Assembly: GCA_902795555.1 (NCBI GenBank)
Contig: CADBLV010000105.1
Coordinates: 1 to 5,878 of the forward strand
Reading direction: 5' to 3'
Source of the DNA: an uncultured Eubacteriales bacterium
GTDB taxonomy: Bacteria > Bacillota_A > Clostridia > Christensenellales > Aristaeellaceae
Length of the DNA: 5,878 nucleotides
In this document: positions 4,304 through 5,878 of the stretch, one piece after another
Layout of the letters: the number at the start of each line of letters is the position of its first letter
How positions within the stretch are numbered: the first letter of the stretch is position 1
Notes under the pieces: generated by a model
Databases searched by the model: none
Told to the model about the DNA's origin: nothing
What the model saw: only the letters and a program-made list of their open reading frames with translations
Made by a program: the position numbers and the translations under genes

Positions 4304-5878
4304 TTGATCAGCCATCGGGTGAACGGAAATATTGAGGGCGTCCGGGAGGCGATGCTTTCCCGGCTGGACAGCCTCTATGACACGGAAACGGAAGAAGGGG
4401 AGTATCTTCCGCGGGACATGATGAAAACCCTGGCGGAGTGCTCCTGCGCGCTGAACCGGGAGATTGCGGTTTATCTGACCCGGGACGGGGAGACCGTGAA
4501 CGTTGCCATCGGAAGCGCAGACGACGTGGAACTGACGGATTACCGGCTGCGGCGGAATGAGAACCGGCTGAGCCGGGTTCGATGCATTCACACCCATCCG
4601 GATGGGGACGGCCGGCTGAGCGACGTGGATCTGAGCGCGCTGAAGATTTTCCGATATGACGCGATGACGGCGGTGGGCGTGCGGGACGGAGAGCCCACCT
4701 GGGTTCAGACCGCTTTTCTGACCGAAGGCGAGGAAATCCTGATGCCCGATCCTGTGCGATGGTACAGGCTGCCGAACCGGGAGTGGCTGGACCAGATTCT
4801 GACGAGCGACGAGACCGTCGGACGGGAAGAGACGCTCGCCGTGGAGGACGACCAGGAGCGGGCCGTGCTGATGGGCATCGAAAACCGGGAATCCCTGGAG
4901 GAGCTGAAGCGGCTGGCGGAAACCGCCGGCGCCCGGGTTGTCGGGATGTTTCTGCAGAAGCGCGGCAGGCCGGACGGCGCCCTGATGATCGGCCGGGGGC
5001 GGGCGGAGGAGCTGGCCCGGGACTGCCAGGCTCTGGAGGCGGACGTCTGCATTTTCGACGAGGAGCTGACCGGCATTCAGCAGCGGAATCTGGAGGAGAT
5101 TCTGAGGGTCAAAATCGTGGATCGAACTACGCTGATTCTGGACATCTTCGCCCAGCGGGCCACCAGCGCCGAGGGAAAGCTGCAGGTCGAGCTGGCCCAG
5201 CTTCAATATCGCTCGGCACGGCTGATCGGCCAGGGGCTGATTCTCAGCCGGTTGGGCGGAGGAATCGGCACGCGGGGGCCTGGGGAAAGCAAGCTGGAGA
5301 TGAACCGCAGGCGGATTCGCGAGCGAGTGGCGGAACTGAAGGCCCGGCTGGCCGAGCTGGAGAAGCAGCGGAGCATCCGCCGGCGAAACCGGGAGCGGAA
5401 CGAGATTCCGACGGTGGCGCTGGTCGGATATACAAACTCCGGGAAATCTACGCTGCTGAACGCGCTGACGGGATCGGACGTTTATGTTCAGGATCAGCTT
5501 TTTGCCACGCTGGACGCGGTTTCCCGGCGGATGGAAACGGCGGAGAAAACGCCGTATCTGCTGACGGACACGGTCGGATTCATTCGGAAACTGCCGCATG
5601 CGCTGGTGAGCGCCTTCCGATCCACGCTGGAAGAGGCCGCGCTGGCGGAGGTGCTGGTGATCGTTTCCGACGGGGCGAGCCCGGACATGCTTTCGCAGCA
5701 CGACACAGTCGAAGAGGTGCTGAAGGAGCTTGGGGCGGAGGACAACAGGCGCATTGAAGTGATTAACAAATGCGACATCGCCTCGCCGCCGCCGGCCTTT
5801 CCCGGAGCGATTCTGATTTCCGCGAAAACGGGAGAGGGGCTGGCGGAACTGAAGACGGCCATCGCCGCCGCCCTGCAG
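4304..5878 (+). CDS. hflX: GTPase HflX with N-terminal JAMM-like domain (3' end outside window)
   Basis: HflX binds the 50S subunit and uses GTP to split stalled or hibernating ribosomes. The frame is open from TTG 4304 to the last base (525 codons, no stop); clostridial homologues of about 590-600 residues, as I recall them, suggest about 70 are missing. Residues 1-150 form an extra domain starting MISHRVNGNIEGVREAM, with H96-T-H98-P, S106 and D109 matching the JAMM spacing HxHx7SxxD, and Glu53 (NREIAVYL) as a candidate acid. The HflX core begins near R186, with IGRGRAEEL (229-237), the Gly-rich LGGGIGTRGPGE (317-328), and a basic coiled segment to about 370. The G domain shows G1 GYTNSGKST (375-383), G3 DTVGF (422-426), G4 NKCD (488-491) and G5 SAK (506-508). 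It lies 57 bases after the fusion gene and is probably cotranscribed with it. Confidence 0.95.
   Translation, partial: MISHRVNGNIEGVREAMLSRLDSLYDTETEEGEYLPRDMMKTLAECSCALNREIAVYLTRDGETVNVAIGSADDVELTDYRLRRNENRLSRVRCIHTHPDGDGRLSDVDLSALKIFRYDAMTAVGVRDGEPTWVQTAFLTEGEEILMPDPVRWYRLPNREWLDQILTSDETVGREETLAVEDDQERAVLMGIENRESLEELKRLAETAGARVVGMFLQKRGRPDGALMIGRGRAEELARDCQALEADVCIFDEELTGIQQRNLEEILRVKIVDRTTLILDIFAQRATSAEGKLQVELAQLQYRSARLIGQGLILSRLGGGIGTRGPGESKLEMNRRRIRERVAELKARLAELEKQRSIRRRNRERNEIPTVALVGYTNSGKSTLLNALTGSDVYVQDQLFATLDAVSRRMETAEKTPYLLTDTVGFIRKLPHALVSAFRSTLEEAALAEVLVIVSDGASPDMLSQHDTVEEVLKELGAEDNRRIEVINKCDIASPPPAFPGAILISAKTGEGLAELKTAIAAALQ

Noticed and set aside
4268..5701. 477-codon open frame on the minus strand
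   Set aside because: Antisense shadow of hflX; the product is rich in Gln, Arg, Pro and His and has no domain.
4759..5757. 332-codon open frame on the plus strand inside hflX
   Set aside because: Out of frame with the GTPase motifs; Gly/Arg/Ala-rich, low complexity, and no ribosome binding site.

Overview
The window looks like a chromosomal segment of a GC-rich Firmicute, most likely a gut- or rumen-type member of the Clostridia. This rests on strong GGAGG-type ribosome binding sites, a TTG start, a small Bacillus-type mannose-6-phosphate isomerase, a dUTPase of the subtype I know from low-GC Gram-positives and their phages, and an HflX carrying the extra N-terminal domain I know from clostridial HflX proteins. 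The species cannot be named from the sequence alone.

Left part (1-714): a visibly more AT-rich stretch with one small gene (256-714), a phage or integrative-element type regulator with a C-terminal helix-turn-helix. A pair of palindromic operator-like sites lies upstream of it. It looks like an orphan piece of a mobile element beside housekeeping genes.

Middle intergenic part (715-1196): no convincing gene, but dense structure. In order it holds a TATAAT box, a rho-independent terminator, a chain of further hairpins, a tandem repeat of about 76-79 bp carrying GGTTACACTCA and a small conserved hairpin, and two mutually exclusive long hairpins (1064-1088 and 1074-1110). An extended -10 promoter for the following operon comes last.

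Right part (1197-5878, all + strand): a tightly packed, probably cotranscribed set of four genes. rsmA (16S rRNA dimethyltransferase, with an unusual charged tail) overlaps dut (dUTPase) by 4 bp. The junction after dut contains a tandem duplication of the end of dut that makes two ATGA-coupled micro-ORFs. Next comes one long ORF fusing a GNAT acetyltransferase to a complete ManA isomerase, then hflX (ribosome-splitting GTPase with a JAMM-like N-terminal domain), which runs off the right edge. Ribosome assembly or rescue (rsmA, hflX), nucleotide-pool hygiene (dut) and sugar-phosphate metabolism (manA) are mixed. This suggests a growth-linked housekeeping operon rather than one pathway.

The points most worth a second look are the GNAT-ManA fusion, the full JAMM signature in the HflX N-terminus, the duplicated dUTPase motif V, and the switch-like hairpins ahead of rsmA. 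No tRNA, rRNA, CRISPR array or transposase gene was seen.
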